Assembly: GCA_000934455.1 (NCBI GenBank)
Contig: KN889082.1
Location: forward strand, 5,746 to 69,745
From: Apostichopus parvimensis
Lineage: Eukaryota; Echinodermata; Holothuroidea; Aspidochirotida; Stichopodidae
DNA length: 64,000 nt
Reading direction: 5' to 3'
A program made the position numbers and the translations under genes. Positions 44,336 through 55,331 of this stretch are shown one piece after another. The number at the start of each line of letters is the position of its first letter. Within the stretch, counting starts at the first letter, position 1. The notes below the pieces were generated by a model. The model did no database searches. It worked only from the letters and a program-made list of their open reading frames with translations, and had not been told where the DNA came from.

Positions 44336-46119
44336 GCTTTTTACGTGCAAGGAAAACGGACACGGACCAAAGGTCAACAAAACCAAAAACAATCCCAGTC
44401 TGTTAGACAACCACCATAACCCAACCGAAAACCCACAAACAGAAACCTCTCACCAACCCACAAACGTATACAATGCAGCGTTCAACGTAACGTGAAAAGG
44501 ACAGGAACCAAAACAACAAAGCTCTAAAAACCAGACCCAAAAAGCCAACTCCAAACCACAAACAGAACCCCCCCCAACCCATATTATGTAACGACCACAC
44601 CCCCCACCCCTAACAACTAACTCACTCCAATATTCATCCGGGGTACGCCGTCCCGATAGTAGACGACAGGCTTGCGCATTACCTGCGAAGTTTTCCCAAT
44701 ATGGGTCTTTTCAGGCCCCTGGCAGTGTCCCCCCTTTTCCTACGAGGTAGCAGAGTTCTTAGCTCCTTGTGAACCTTGTTCGAGTGGACCTCCCTGTCAG
44801 GAACAGGGGGTCCACTAGCGAGCATCGTGTCCGGTATAGCGGAAGCGGCTGCGGGTAGGGTGGAAGGGCCACTCGAGTTAATGAGATCAGTGGCCTGTTT
44901 CGTCTCGTCAAACCAATCGGAGGACTCCTTAGCCACAACTAAGGCTGTAGTGCAGTCCTCCATTGGCGAGTCAGAATCTGGGCCACTTAATGTCTCTTGG
45001 GCCGGTTGACTCGGGGCCCGACTAGTATCACCGATAGCGGGCGTAGCTACCGGTGAACCAGTACTCCGCTAGTACCATCTCCGCCGTTTTGTCCTGCTTT
45101 GCCTCAGTGGGCAGGCTGGCAGTCTCGGCAAGTTCGATCAGGGGGAAAGGTCGGACACGCAAGGGGGAACAGAGCCTCCACCGGGGCGCTAGTGTCGGAC
45201 ACTGGGGCGATGACAGGAGCATCAGGTGGTACGGTGTCAGAGGCCCAGACGGGGACCGCTTCAACCACGCCCGTAGCCACTCGCGGCGTATGAGCGGTCT
45301 GGGCATAAACGGGCCAGATGGCCCGTTTTCCCACACGAGTTACACACGATATCCCCTTTACACTCGGCCAGGGTACCTGTAAACAGCGGCTACACCGCTT
45401 GTTCGGGCACAACCTGGCCTCATGCCCTTCTAGCCCACACCTCCAACAAGTGCGAGGCTGGCCCGGGTATGCAATGTGGGCCCTGTGCCCATTAGCCCAC
45501 AAGGTAGAGGGGATATCGGACTTTAGTTCGATTCTAACTCGTCTAGTCCCGGTCTTGACACCTTTACATTCAAGGAATTCCGGCTCCTCGTAGCCGGTCA
45601 CTTTCCCAAAACGCCCCAGTGTCCGCACAACAACCTGTTCAGACATGTCCAGAGGGAGATGGAGGACTGTCACCCACACCGAACTGTCATACGGTGTGAC
45701 CTTTAGTCCCTCAACTCCCTCCAACACATGGACACCTCGGACGCGGGCAGCCTCCGAGGTGAACCGAACATCAAAAACATTCATACCCCGGAGAGGTTTA
45801 CGCTGAAGCGCGTCAACCTCTCCAGGGACCTTTAAACCAACAGAACGCAAAACTGAAAAAACTTGTCCGGGGACGACCTTAGCCTCCCCCGAAATACTCA
45901 ACAATACGATTTTGCTGTCACGGCGAGCCGCCATGACAGCTAGGGGTGTGGCAAGCCACGCACCTACTAAAAACAAAAACCACGCAACAAAGCCAAAACT
46001 ACACTAAACAAACTACAAACTATTGAAAGGCCAACGTAAAAAAACACAAAGTGTGTGGTCAACGAAAAATGGAGAGCAGTCGAAACACGTCCGCACTCCA
46101 CGAGAACTGAACTGAACTC
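44336..46119 (-). mobile_element. Complete half-LINE: 5' UTR, ORF1 and 3' tail, no ORF2
   Basis: A 1.78-kb element on the minus strand, bounded by TTTATCTG at 44,328-44,335 and 46,120-46,127. The 5' UTR is about 46,119-45,935 (TGGAGTGCGGACGTG near the start). ORF1 is 45,934-44,679. The tail is 44,678-44,336, ending TTGCACGTAAAAAGC. There is no trace of ORF2 between ORF1 and the tail. The ORF1/tail junction (CGCAGGTAATGCGCAAGC) is identical in the copy at 1,234-2,405, so the deletion predates both insertions. Comparable in layout to mammalian HAL1 'half-L1' elements. Retrotransposition in trans is inferred. Confidence 0.85.
44679..45934 (-). CDS. LINE family 1 ORF1 protein (half-LINE), ~418 codons, frameshifted
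   Basis: Start ATG 45,934 (MAARRDSKIVLLSISGEAKV) is chosen because no ATG lies upstream in frame and it is conserved in the copy at 789. The N-terminal half has an RRM-like organisation (VWVTVLHLPLDMSEQVVVRT, GYEEPEFLECKGVKTGTRRV, RIELKSDIPS). Then come zinc knuckles CWRCGLEGHEARLC and KRCSRC and a third, CNSCGKTGHLARLC, reached in another frame near 45,300-45,350. The C-terminal third is acidic and Ser/Pro-rich and ends KRPILGKLRR with TAA at 44,679. About three frame changes occur. Expected role: nucleic-acid-binding partner in the LINE ribonucleoprotein. Confidence 0.75.
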
Positions 46120-46728
46120 TTTATCTGGGGCTGCCTTTTTTGGACGCTGGTGTCGTAGTTTTTTGAATGTTTGAGTGGGGGGTTGGGGGTTTTGTCTCTG
46201 CAGGTCGGCGGGCGTATGTTTTTTGGCTCGCTTAACCTGAGTTTCGTTTGTCAGTATGGGATGGTTCGGTAGTGCCGTTTGACCGTGACGTTTTGTATCC
46301 CGCATGGCGGGTCACGTAAAGAGCACTAATAGTTCATGGAAAGATTAACTGCATGCACAATGAATTTAACAGATGACACATTCCTTCTGAAATTTCTAGT
46401 AATAACAATAAATGTTAGAAAATCTTACCTATGCAACAATGACACTGTGTTAAAGTTACATAGGAATAAGTGGCACACTAAATGTAAAATGTACAACAAA
46501 TTAATAACAATAGTTGATGGGAAGATAACTGCATGCACAATGTATTGAACTGATCACACAATCTTGCTTATGAAAGTCTGCTAATAACAATAAATGTTAA
46601 CGTTTACCTATGCAACAATGACACTGTGTTAATGTTACGTAGGAATAAGTGGTACACTAAATGTAAATTGTACAACAAATAAAGTGATGTGAATAATAAT
46701 AGTTAATTGAAAGATTATCTGCATGCAC

Positions 46729-47101
46729 CAGGGTTGTAGTCAGAGCAAAATTAGTGCTGGGCAAAGAGAGTGCCAAACGTGACCCCTCTACGCGTAGCGC
46801 GACCATGGGTTCGCGCTCCATGTAGACAATTTGGCTTAAAATGACTCCTAGATTGCAGGAAATGGCACTTCCCAGGCTTGGGTTGTAATTTGATGTGCGA
46901 AATAGCGTAAGTATGTTTTAGCAGAGACATTCTATTATTCTTCATTTTAAGATAGAATTAACAGAAGACTTACCTCTTCAAAGTGGGAAAAAAAAAAGGA
47001 TTTTTGTTTTCAGTGCCGGGCGGAAAACACAGTACTGGCCATGAGTGCCGGGCGGCAATATCGAGTGCCGGGTGCTGCCGCCCGGCATAGCTACAACCCT
47101 G
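46729..47101. mobile_element. hAT-type MITE with perfect 8-bp TSD
   Basis: Terminal inverted repeats CAGGGTTGTAG (46,729-46,739) and CTACAACCCTG (47,091-47,101). The target duplication is GCATGCAC at 46,721-46,728 and 47,102-47,109. The element is 373 bp with no coding capacity and has GCCGGGCGG repeats near its right end. It is inserted in a satellite unit. Confidence 0.9.
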
Positions 47102-47111
47102 GCATGCACAA

Positions 47112-47230
47112 TGTATTGAAGAGAAGCAATCGAGACAAACTGTCTTGCCTAAGGACACGACCTGGAGGGGGAGCGAACCTGTAATCCATGAATCACAAGT
47201 CCAATGCCTTAGCCACTCGGCCATCACACC
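47112..47230 (-). mobile_element. tRNA-derived SINE
   Basis: On the minus strand the head is tRNA-like, with A box TGGCCGAGTGG (47,213-47,223) and B box GGTTCGCTCCC (47,169-47,179). It is followed by the SINE body GTCCTTAGGCAAGAC. The A box and the GGCCGAGTGGCTAAGGC context resemble class II tRNAs (Ser/Leu). Transcription by RNA polymerase III is expected for the family. Confidence 0.8.
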
Positions 47231-47586
47231 TCAATAATAATAGTCTCAAAGCATCTAAACTACAGTATATCACATACTGTTGTGGTACCATTTAAGGGAC
47301 CATATCGATGATGATAGGCGATGTTCCCAGGCCCAAGTTATCACACAATTAGCTGAAATCCAAACCTAAACTCTTGAACATGAATGTTAGGTGATATAAT
47401 CATGTTATGAACTGTTTGCCTAAGTGTTTATAAAATACTAGGCAGCCAATGAGTGACATAATTAGCACAGTCCTGCTGCATCCAAGTGTTTAGGATTAGA
47501 TTTAAGCTGATAGTATATCAGTGGCCTTTCCAAATAACATGTAGTATGTGGTGGCAGTCAATTCCTAAATAACCACAGGCTACAGC
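47231..47586. other. No gene seen
   Basis: Short intergenic stretch between a SINE and the terminal exon at 47,587. No recognisable feature. Confidence 0.5.
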
Positions 47587-48232
47587 CTACAGATGATCAT
47601 CACAATTGAATAGTGTTTGTGCTTCAAACTGTTTATATATTCTAGATTCAAGCAAGATTATGTCTGGAGAATCAAGTTTGGTAATGATATCGGAAAGGGG
47701 ATGTTCATAATATTGCTTGTCGGCTTCTGATTCCAGTGTGCTGTAGAGTGCCCCTTCATGTTTCACCATGTAGGCCAGTCCATAGTGTTGGTTGTCAAGC
47801 ACTGCAGTGACCTGAAAATTGAAGAATATTCAATGATAAATGATGTATTGATACTGTATAGCGGGGGCAAACAGGGGAGTCTGAGGGCTACATTTTGAGT
47901 TGGAGGGCCACATTGTGTATTGTTAGTCTCTGTGGCAGGCCGCACAGTTTCAAAACCCTGATTTTACATTACACGTACCCATGGCCATAATTGGCCAACG
48001 GGCCACAATATGGCCACCCCCGCTGTCCGGCATTTAAAGATTGCAGAGGCAGTTTGGTTATAAAAGTAGTCGTAGTAATTTTTTAAGATATACTTCAATA
48101 TTTTGGCCTAAATGGCCAAAAGCTGAAATACCAAAATCTAACTTACCTTTGCAACAAACATTTCTTTTCGTGTCTTCTTTCCAGTTACTTTAACCACAAC
48201 AAAATCATGTACAGCCAGTGCTTTTACTTGAC
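47587..48232 (-). CDS. Last two exons of an unrecognised gene
   Basis: Minus-strand exons 48,232-48,147 (acceptor TTTCTTTTAG, donor AAAG/GTAAGT) and 47,811-47,587 (acceptor AATTTTCAG, stop TAG). The frame is continuous. The first exon encodes VKALAVHDFVVVKVTGKKTR, the second LDNQHYGLAYMVKHEGALYS and a tail ending FNCDDHL. The first exon's VHDFVVVKV then TGKKTRK pattern, followed by a Y/V-rich strand, recalls the small barrel-like C-terminal domains of uncharacterised invertebrate transposon-associated proteins. That comparison is weak. Upstream exons are not visible: a Gypsy LTR begins at 48,602. Function unknown. Confidence 0.5.
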
Positions 48233-48504
48233 CTAAAAGAAACAAAAAATCAAATGTCAAACTAACCACAAAGTTCATCATATATAGTTTGTGGCAATTG
48301 CCTTAATGCCTTGTTATCATTGGAATTTTGTGCAAAAGTGTCGTTATTTGAAAATGGCTGTGGCTGATATATATGCCGTTTACATCTAAGTGTATCAAGT
48401 CTGTTTGTATTTAAATGTACCATTTCAACTGATGAAGGTCGAATGACCGAAACGTTTTGAATTATAATTGGAGCAGCCAAAAGTTGTATTCTTGGACTTT
48501 TCTG

Positions 48505-48601
48505 TTATATATATATATACATATATACATTATGTATATATATATATTTGTGTACGTGTATACGTGTAGATGTGTATACGTGTATGTATGTATGTATGTA
48601 T
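48505..48601. repeat. (TA)n / (GTAT)n microsatellite
   Basis: Runs of TATATATA, GTGTATACGTG and four GTAT units directly upstream of the Gypsy LTR start. Confidence 0.85.
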
Positions 48602-49354
48602 TGTAACGGCACGTCAAAGCTCCTTGTTTGTCGTTAGCATGTATATTCTCCAATCAAATGTTCAAACTTGGGTTGATTCTTTGGATTATTAGACGCTTTA
48701 CGGGAATTTTTTGTTTGATATAATCTTATAAGGGGTGTCACTTGATTGATTTATGAAAGTCGGATCGGACGCCGAGTACTAAAATAACCTAGCAGACCAG
48801 GTTCATCATTCCGCCATCTGCGCCGACGTTCAACATTCCGTCGACTGCGCCGCCGTTGTTGAACATTCCGTCGACGACTGCGCCGCCGTTCACCATTCCG
48901 CCGACTGCGCTGTCGTTCACCATTCCGCCGACTGCGCCGCCGTTCACCATTCCCGCCGACTGCGCCGCCGTTCACCATTCCCGTCAACTGCGCCGCCGTT
49001 CACCATTCCCGTCAACTGCGCCGCCGTTCACCATTCCGCCAACTGCGCCGAGGGCCAACATTCCCATAGCCCAATCTTCAGCGCCGAAGTCTATCGTTCT
49101 GCCCTCCGTGCCGAGACCCGCCATTAGTAATATACTGTGATGTATTGAACTTCATCGACTTCTGAGCATGTGTTAAAACCTGGTTTCGTATTTAATTATT
49201 GCCTCTGTAATGCACGACCACTGTGCACCATCTTGACATGTATATATATCGTAAATAAACATTTAAACTTTAATATCTCCTGTCGACAGCCTCATTCCTG
49301 TGTTCCCTCATTTCCACTCTTCCTTGCGCATACCACCGAGGACGGCGCGTTACA
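48602..49354 (+). repeat. 5' LTR of the Gypsy fossil, with internal minisatellite
   Basis: A 753-bp LTR beginning TGTAACGGC and ending GCGTTACA, so the 7-bp ends TGTAACG/CGTTACA are inverted. AATAAA at about 49,253 is a plausible polyadenylation signal. About 48,810-49,060 is a minisatellite of ~27-bp units (GCCGTTCACCATTCC). No partner LTR lies in the window. Confidence 0.8.
48810..49060 (+). repeat. Minisatellite inside the LTR
   Basis: About nine units of 27-30 bp built on GACTGCGCCGCCGTTCACCA, GC-rich in an AT-rich LTR. The central units are nearly identical and the edge units degenerate. Confidence 0.85.
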
Positions 49355-52300
49355 TTGGTGGCAGCGGTGGGATTCCAGTGCGTTCGTTTTGGTTAGAGCG
49401 AAGGAAGATGTCGGACACCAACCCGTTTGCAGAGGATATGACGAATGAGCAGCGCGCATGGTCGCTCCCCGATATTGAACGATCTGAGGTGGCTGAGTTC
49501 GACCCGTTACTGGAAGAGAGACTCATGCAGAAGAGGAAGCCGTGACCGAAATAGATATGGACGGTACGACGAGATGACGAGTCGAAATTTACTGACTGAA
49601 GAGCCCACCACCTCACAAGTGAGAAGAGAGGCGCAAGACACGATACAGCAACCCGTCGGACAACCCTCCACTCGTCAACCAGATAGGTCCAGTATCCAAG
49701 CTCCAGCTGACTTTACTGCCCAAGGGCGAGGGTGGAGAAGTCCCCGGACCATGTGGAGGGATGATGATAGGCCGAGGGGAGCTCCCATCCATCGACCGAA
49801 TTGGGAAACTTCACTGACAGATCGACGGCTTACATATGACGGTTTCACGAGAGAGAATGTTCAGAGAGACGAATTCCCGAAGAATGATGCATTTTCAGGT
49901 CACAGTAGAGGAGAAAGGGTAAAGGCACCACCGTTTGATGGTTCCACCCCTTGGGAAGACTACATCGTTCAGTTCGAGCTAATTGCCGAGCTGAGTGGTT
50001 GGAACAAAAGAATGAAAGCGCTACAGCTTGCCGCAAGTCTGAGGGGGCCAGCTCAATCCATTCTAGCTGACCTGGAAGAGGAAAAGCGGCGCGATTACCA
50101 GGCAGTGGTGAACTCCCTTGAACAGCGTTTCGGTAGAGCTAATCAGACTGAACTGTTCAGAACACTACTAAGAAACAGGGCGAGGAAGCCAGGCGAAAGC
50201 ATCCCGGAATTGGCTCATGATGTCCAGCGCCTTCTTGCAAGAGCTTACCCGAACGCTTCGACTGATATGAAAAACACCCTGGCGAAGGAATTTTTCGTTG
50301 ACGCAATTGGGGACAGCGACAGTAGATGGAGGATCTATCAAGCTCGACCCAGAAATCTAGAAGAAGCTGTTACCATCGCCGTCGAACTTGAGGCATTCGC
50401 CCTCGCCGAACAAAAGAAGGGGATTTAGAGGAAACTTGCGTTGAGAACGGTGGTAGAGCAGAAGGAGCCATTGCGAACCGGGACAGACGAACCGAGTACT
50501 ATCCTGGCAGCTGCGCTGTCGAAGGGATTCTCTGATTTGACTGCACATTTGACCGCCCTCTTACAGAAGGACCAGTCAAAGAGCAGAAATGACGACAGAT
50601 TTGATAGGTTAAAATCGATCAAGTGTTGGAACTGTGGAGAAATGGGCCACTTCAGAAGGAATTGCCCTATGCCTAGGAAGTACGAGAGCCGACCGGATGG
50701 CGTAAAGAACACGGAAAACGAGCAGAAGTCGGATTCGTAGGGCGGAGTCCGACTTTTCCGCAAGGTGAGCCCGCAATACCACTTTTTAGGAACAGAGTCC
50801 GGTCCGTTGGTACCCGTGGTTTGTACGTGAAGGGGCAGCTGGAAGGGGTCGATGTGAATTTCTTAGTCGACACCGGGGCTGAGTTCACTGTTATGCAAAC
50901 GAAGTTCTTTGAGCGACTGTGCGCGACGAGGGACAAGGTCCTTGACGACGTTGCAGAGAATTTGGCGGTAGCGGACGGTAGACCACTGCACAGTATAGGA
51001 CGTGGTAGATTCCTGGTAAAAGTGGGGCAACTAGAAGCGATGCATGATATTTGGGTTGCAGATATAGACGCTGATGCACTTCTTGGGTACGACTTCTTAC
51101 AGAGATTCGATTGCACGATAGCCGCTGGAAAGGGGGAAATGACCATTGGTGGACTACAGCAGAGTACCGTTCAGGAAAAGCTTGATGGGTACAGAGTTGT
51201 GTTAGCCAGGACGGTGGTTGTTCCTGCCTCGAGCGAAGGGATGGCGACGGCCCGAGTCCCAGACTGGAAAATGCAAGGAGAATCTGCTGTTGTGGAGTGT
51301 AGCGAGAAGTTTCTTGAGAAGCACCCCGTGATGATCGCTAAGGCCATTGTGGACCCCAATAAGGAGACCATTCCTTTACGACTAATGAATCTGACGAGCA
51401 GACCCCTAACACTTTACGAAGGCACTACTGTGGGTGAATGTCTTTCTGCACAAGAAATAGGCATTGAAGAAACAACAGTTGCCCGTCGTACGACCAGGGA
51501 GAGAAGCGTTGGAGAATGCAAAGAGAAATATGCGACTCTGGACGAACATTTGCAGAAGCTAGCACAGAAGAGCTCTGCCTACCTTGGTGACGCGGAAGCG
51601 ATTATGGTGAAGATACTTCTGGCTGATAATGCAGACGTCTTTGCTCGATCTAAAGGGGACCTTGGGCGCACTGACTTGGTCCAACATACAATCGACACCG
51701 GAACTTCTAGGCCAATTCGACAGGCCCCGCGTCGCCTCCCGATACACCGCAAGGAAGAAGCCGAGAAAGAGGTAGAAAGAATGCTACGTCAGGACATAAT
51801 TGAACCTTCATCAAGCCCATGGGCATCGCCAGTTGTACTGGTCCGGAAGGACGGATCGACCAGGTTCTGCGTGGATTACCGAAAGCTTAATGACGTAACC
51901 GAGAAAGATTGTTACCCTTTGCCCCGCATAGATGACACTCTAGACGCACTGGCTGGGTCGCAGTGGTTTTCAACCCTCGATCTGGCAAGTGGCTACTGGC
52001 AGGTGGAAGTGGAGCATAAGGATCGCCCCAAGACAGCTTTCGTGACTCGTGGTGGCCTGTTTCAGTTCAAAGTATTGCCATTTGGCTTGTGTAACGCCCC
52101 TGCTACTTTTGAACGGCTCATGGAAAGGGTCCTGAAAGGTCTGCAATGGCAAACTTGTCTTCTCTATCTCGATGATGTTATTGTCTATGGGAATTCGTTC
52201 GACAAAGCGATGGAAAGGCTCACCGAAGTATTTGGGAGGCTGAGAGAGGCAAGACTGAAGCTTAATCCCGAGAAGTGTCATCTATTCCAGCATGAAGTTA

Positions 52301-53053
52301 ACTACCTCGGTCACATTGTATCTAACCGCGGTATTGCCCCAGACCCCGAGAAAATTAAATCCGTGGTAGAGTGGCCTACTCCCTGCTCCGTCAGCGAAGT
52401 TGGAAGTTTTGTAGGCTTATGCTGTTATTATCGCCGTTTTGTGAAAGGATTTTCACAGTTTTGTACTCCCCTGTTTCGCCTAACAGAAAAGGGCAATAGG
52501 TTTAATTGGAATGAAGATTGTGAAAATGCCTTTAGAACGCTAAAGCAGATACTGACGACTGCACCGGTCTTAGCCTACCCAGAACCTGATGGATTGTTCG
52601 TCTTGGACACCGACGCTAGCGAGTTTGGTTTAGGAGCAGTGCTTTCCCAGCGAAAACAACAATCGATCCAGGAAAACGTTGTCGCCTACTTAAGCAAGGA
52701 TCTATCGAAGACGAAAATACTGAAAAACGAAAATACTGCGTTACGCGCAAAGAGTTACTGGCAGTGGTTTCATCCGTAAAACATTTTCACCACTACCTGT
52801 ATGGAACCAAATTTGTTGTCCGTACTGACCATGCTGCTTTGAGTGGTTGACCAACTTTCGAAACCCCGAGGGGCAACTGGCTAGATGGCTAGAAACCCTT
52901 TCCACTTATGATTTCCAAATACAGCACCGTCCCGGACGACTGCACGGCAACGCAGACGCACTATCTAGACGGCCGTGTGCCCCATGCAGGGAGTGCGAAA
53001 GGGCGGAAACAAAAGATTCGGGACGGGGATGGGATGATGTAATGGGCACCACA

Positions 53054-53245
53054 CTCTAAGAAAAAAGGGTTCTAGAGGGGGTTCTCGAAATGAAGAATGG
53101 TTCTCGTCAGAACCATGTGCCCTTGAAGAACCCATAAAGGTTCTTGAATCGTTTCTACTTGGTTCCATACCCACACAGAAAAGGTTCTGGGTACAAGATG
53201 GTTCCACAAAGAACCCCTAATTGCACGAATAGGGGTTCTAATCGT
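53054..53245. repeat. GGTTCT/AGAACC foldback-type repeat
   Basis: Alternating AAGGGTTCT, AGAACCAT and AAAGAACCCC words, many in inverted pairs (for example GGTTCTCGTCAGAACC). It starts with ACACTCTAAGAAAAAAGGG directly after the Gypsy truncation. The family is not identified; it resembles non-autonomous DNA elements with GGTTCT motifs known from other animals. Confidence 0.6.
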
Positions 53246-55331
53246 ACTTATCACAAGTGTGCACATGATCCATAAATAAACAAGTTCGGGAACATTCATC
53301 GGGAAATGTAATGTATGGGAATAATATAGTGTATAGAAGTGTTTAATAATCCCATTTTCTCACTTTACCATGGAATTTGGTTTGACTTGTGAACAAAATC
53401 GTTTATTTGAATACAACGCATTGAGTGGAATTTGCGTAATAATTTTGACGACTTTTCGCGGGCTCCAAGGTTCCGTCTGACCGAACGTACATGTTGCATG
53501 TAATAGTATAGTGAGTGCACCGAAGTTCGCGTGGTACAAACGTACATAATATGCACTGTGTGTGTTCAAGATGTCGAACATGTTAAAGTGAACGAACTTC
53601 GGTCCCCCCCCCCCCATGCTACCTACGTACATCATTATATTGCGTGCAGTTCTTGCGTCGAGTTCGAGTAGGAGGAGTTGAAGCCCCGGTGCGGTGAGTT
53701 TTTCAGTTTTCATTTAAATACATGTAGACCGAAAATTAAATTAAACTCCAGCGCAGACCTGGTAATAAGTTATCGGGTCGACCCTTGGTGAATAGACGTG
53801 AATACCAAACGATTCATTTATCGACGGTAATGTCCATTGAGCAAATAATATTCGGCTTAGGCTAGCCTAACGTATACTTCATTACTTGTATGGGCATAGC
53901 GTAACGTTAGGCCCATTCTATAGCCAACAAAATTCTGTAGGGCTATAGGCCTAGCCTAGGCCCCTAGGCCATATTTGTAGGGAGACCGGACATTTAATTA
54001 ATTAATCACGATAACATTATAATAGTCTGAAAGAGCACTAGAACCTTACTGTTTCTGCCACAGCTCATAGGTTTCAGCCACATACGATAAAGTAGGCATA
54101 GGCTAGCCTATACTATAGCATGGGGTGCCCGTATAGTGCGCACCTAGGCCTAGGCTTTTTTCAGCACAAATTTCTTCAAAATCCCTTAAAAATATTCAGA
54201 TGATGTCTGCAGTGGACCGAACCTTTAGCATCTGTGGACAATCCACAATCCTGATATGAATATTTATGTTCGAAATTGTAAAATATGGAGCTATTTAACA
54301 GACAGTTCTGTCCAAGTTAACGTTTGCTAAAAAGGCACATTTACTGCTCTTAACGTTATAGATATGTAACAAGCAGTTGTGAACAGCCACACCGTACCTA
54401 TACCTACTCTACAGTATTGATACAATAATATCCTTAAAAAAAACATCCGCGTTTTTACCAGAATTTTAGGGTTAAATAAAAAACTTAGCTTACACCTGAT
54501 TAAGCAGATGCAGTGTATTAATGTCACTTATCAGACTACCGAACGAAAGGCAAAAAAGACTAAGAATGAGGCAGAACTTGGAGTAAATTTACAACAATTC
54601 CATTTGAAAATTTCTTAGAAATGAACATTTCGAATTATCATACAAAATTAGGATTTATTTGGTCAAGATGATGAAAAACCAGCCTGTTTTGCATATATTA
54701 TGGTCGAAAATAACTAGCTGATCTTGTTATTCGTTCATAGCGCTTTTAGAACACGTTGCTACGGTAATATTGGAACGTATTGTTAGGTCCACAGTATTCG
54801 GGCACCCGCAGTATTCGGGCACCTTGTTATATAGTCCTAGCCTAAGCCTTATTCCAGATATAGGCTAGTGAGGGCGCTTCAAACACGGGCAAAAGTCCGT
54901 TTTTAGACAACATTCCAACTTTAGTCAACTTTAAAATATCCATAAAATATGTTTTTGACCAACCAACAGATTGAAACCATAGAATAATAAAAAGAATACA
55001 TTATGATGAGCTCATGAAGGATGAATGCATCACAAACACGCAGAAAATTGAGGAAAAATTAAATCAAAATGTTTCTGGCCACAATTCTGAACAATTCGGC
55101 ACAATCTATACCACAATGCATTGCGATCGCGTCAATATACGTCATCCGGAATAAGGCTTATTGGTGTGACCATGTGTTGACCACCTAGGCTAACAAACAA
55201 TTGAGCTAAAAAATAAGGGAAGACATAGGCCTAGGCTACTCCAAAATGGATAAAACATTCTAGGGATCACCACTGATGTGTTATTCTTCTTCCCCACTAG
55301 CAAGTTTGCTTCGTATTGGAATAGGGTATGT
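53246..55331. other. No gene; intergenic with short repeats
   Basis: 53,505-53,590 is the second copy of the short repeat seen at 5,345-5,440. CAGTATTCGGGCACC occurs twice in tandem near 54,790-54,824. Words of the GCCTAGGCC type cluster at 53,860-54,170. Minus-strand frames here are not protein-like. Confidence 0.5.

Larger units (their letters stand above)
44320..46324 (+). mobile_element. Family 2 LINE 3' end insertion with 13-bp TSD (hosts a nested half-LINE)
   Basis: Flanked by ACTAATAGTTCAT at 44,307-44,319 and 46,325-46,337. Its own sequence is the left piece TTTTCGCCGTTTATCTG (44,319-44,335) and the right piece 46,120-46,324 ending GTCACGTAAAGAGC. Between them lies a complete element inserted in reverse orientation. 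The 3' fragment matches 63,293-63,544. Very short 5'-truncated copy. Confidence 0.85.
44060..47116. repeat. ~185-bp satellite array, split by insertions
   Basis: Units share AATAACAATAAATGTTA, CAACAATGACACTGTGTTAA, ACGTAGGAATAAGTGG and AAGATAACTGCATGCAC. The copies are about 44,070-44,319, 46,325-46,512 and 46,513-46,695, plus a fourth split into 46,696-46,728 and 47,102-47,116. The array is interrupted by a LINE (44,320-46,324) and by a hAT MITE (46,729-47,101). Confidence 0.8.
48602..53045 (+). mobile_element. Gypsy-type LTR retrotransposon fossil (5' LTR, gag, most of pol)
   Basis: Plus strand. Parts: 5' LTR 48,602-49,354; primer-binding site directly after it (TTGGTGGCAGCGGTGG); gag from about 49,408 to 50,740 with capsid-like region and one zinc knuckle (CWNCGEMGHFRRNC, about 50,622-50,665); protease (FLVDTGAEFTVM, about 50,860-50,900); reverse transcriptase (about 51,700-52,330, with YLDDVIVYG); RNase H (about 52,580-52,980). 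Integrase and the 3' LTR are absent, so the 3' side is lost at about 53,045. It is broken, with only a few interruptions within the retained part, which suggests moderate age. Confidence 0.85.

Noticed and set aside
48262-48480. An extra upstream exon for the gene at 47,587-48,232
   Set aside because: The frame would fit, but the intron would be only about 34 bp and the sequence contains the hammerhead-like repeat word.
48751-48987. Arg-rich protein on the minus strand
   Set aside because: It is the LTR minisatellite read backwards.
53360-53713. 117-codon minus-strand frame
   Set aside because: It overlaps the short interspersed repeat and a poly-C run and has no domain or splice evidence.
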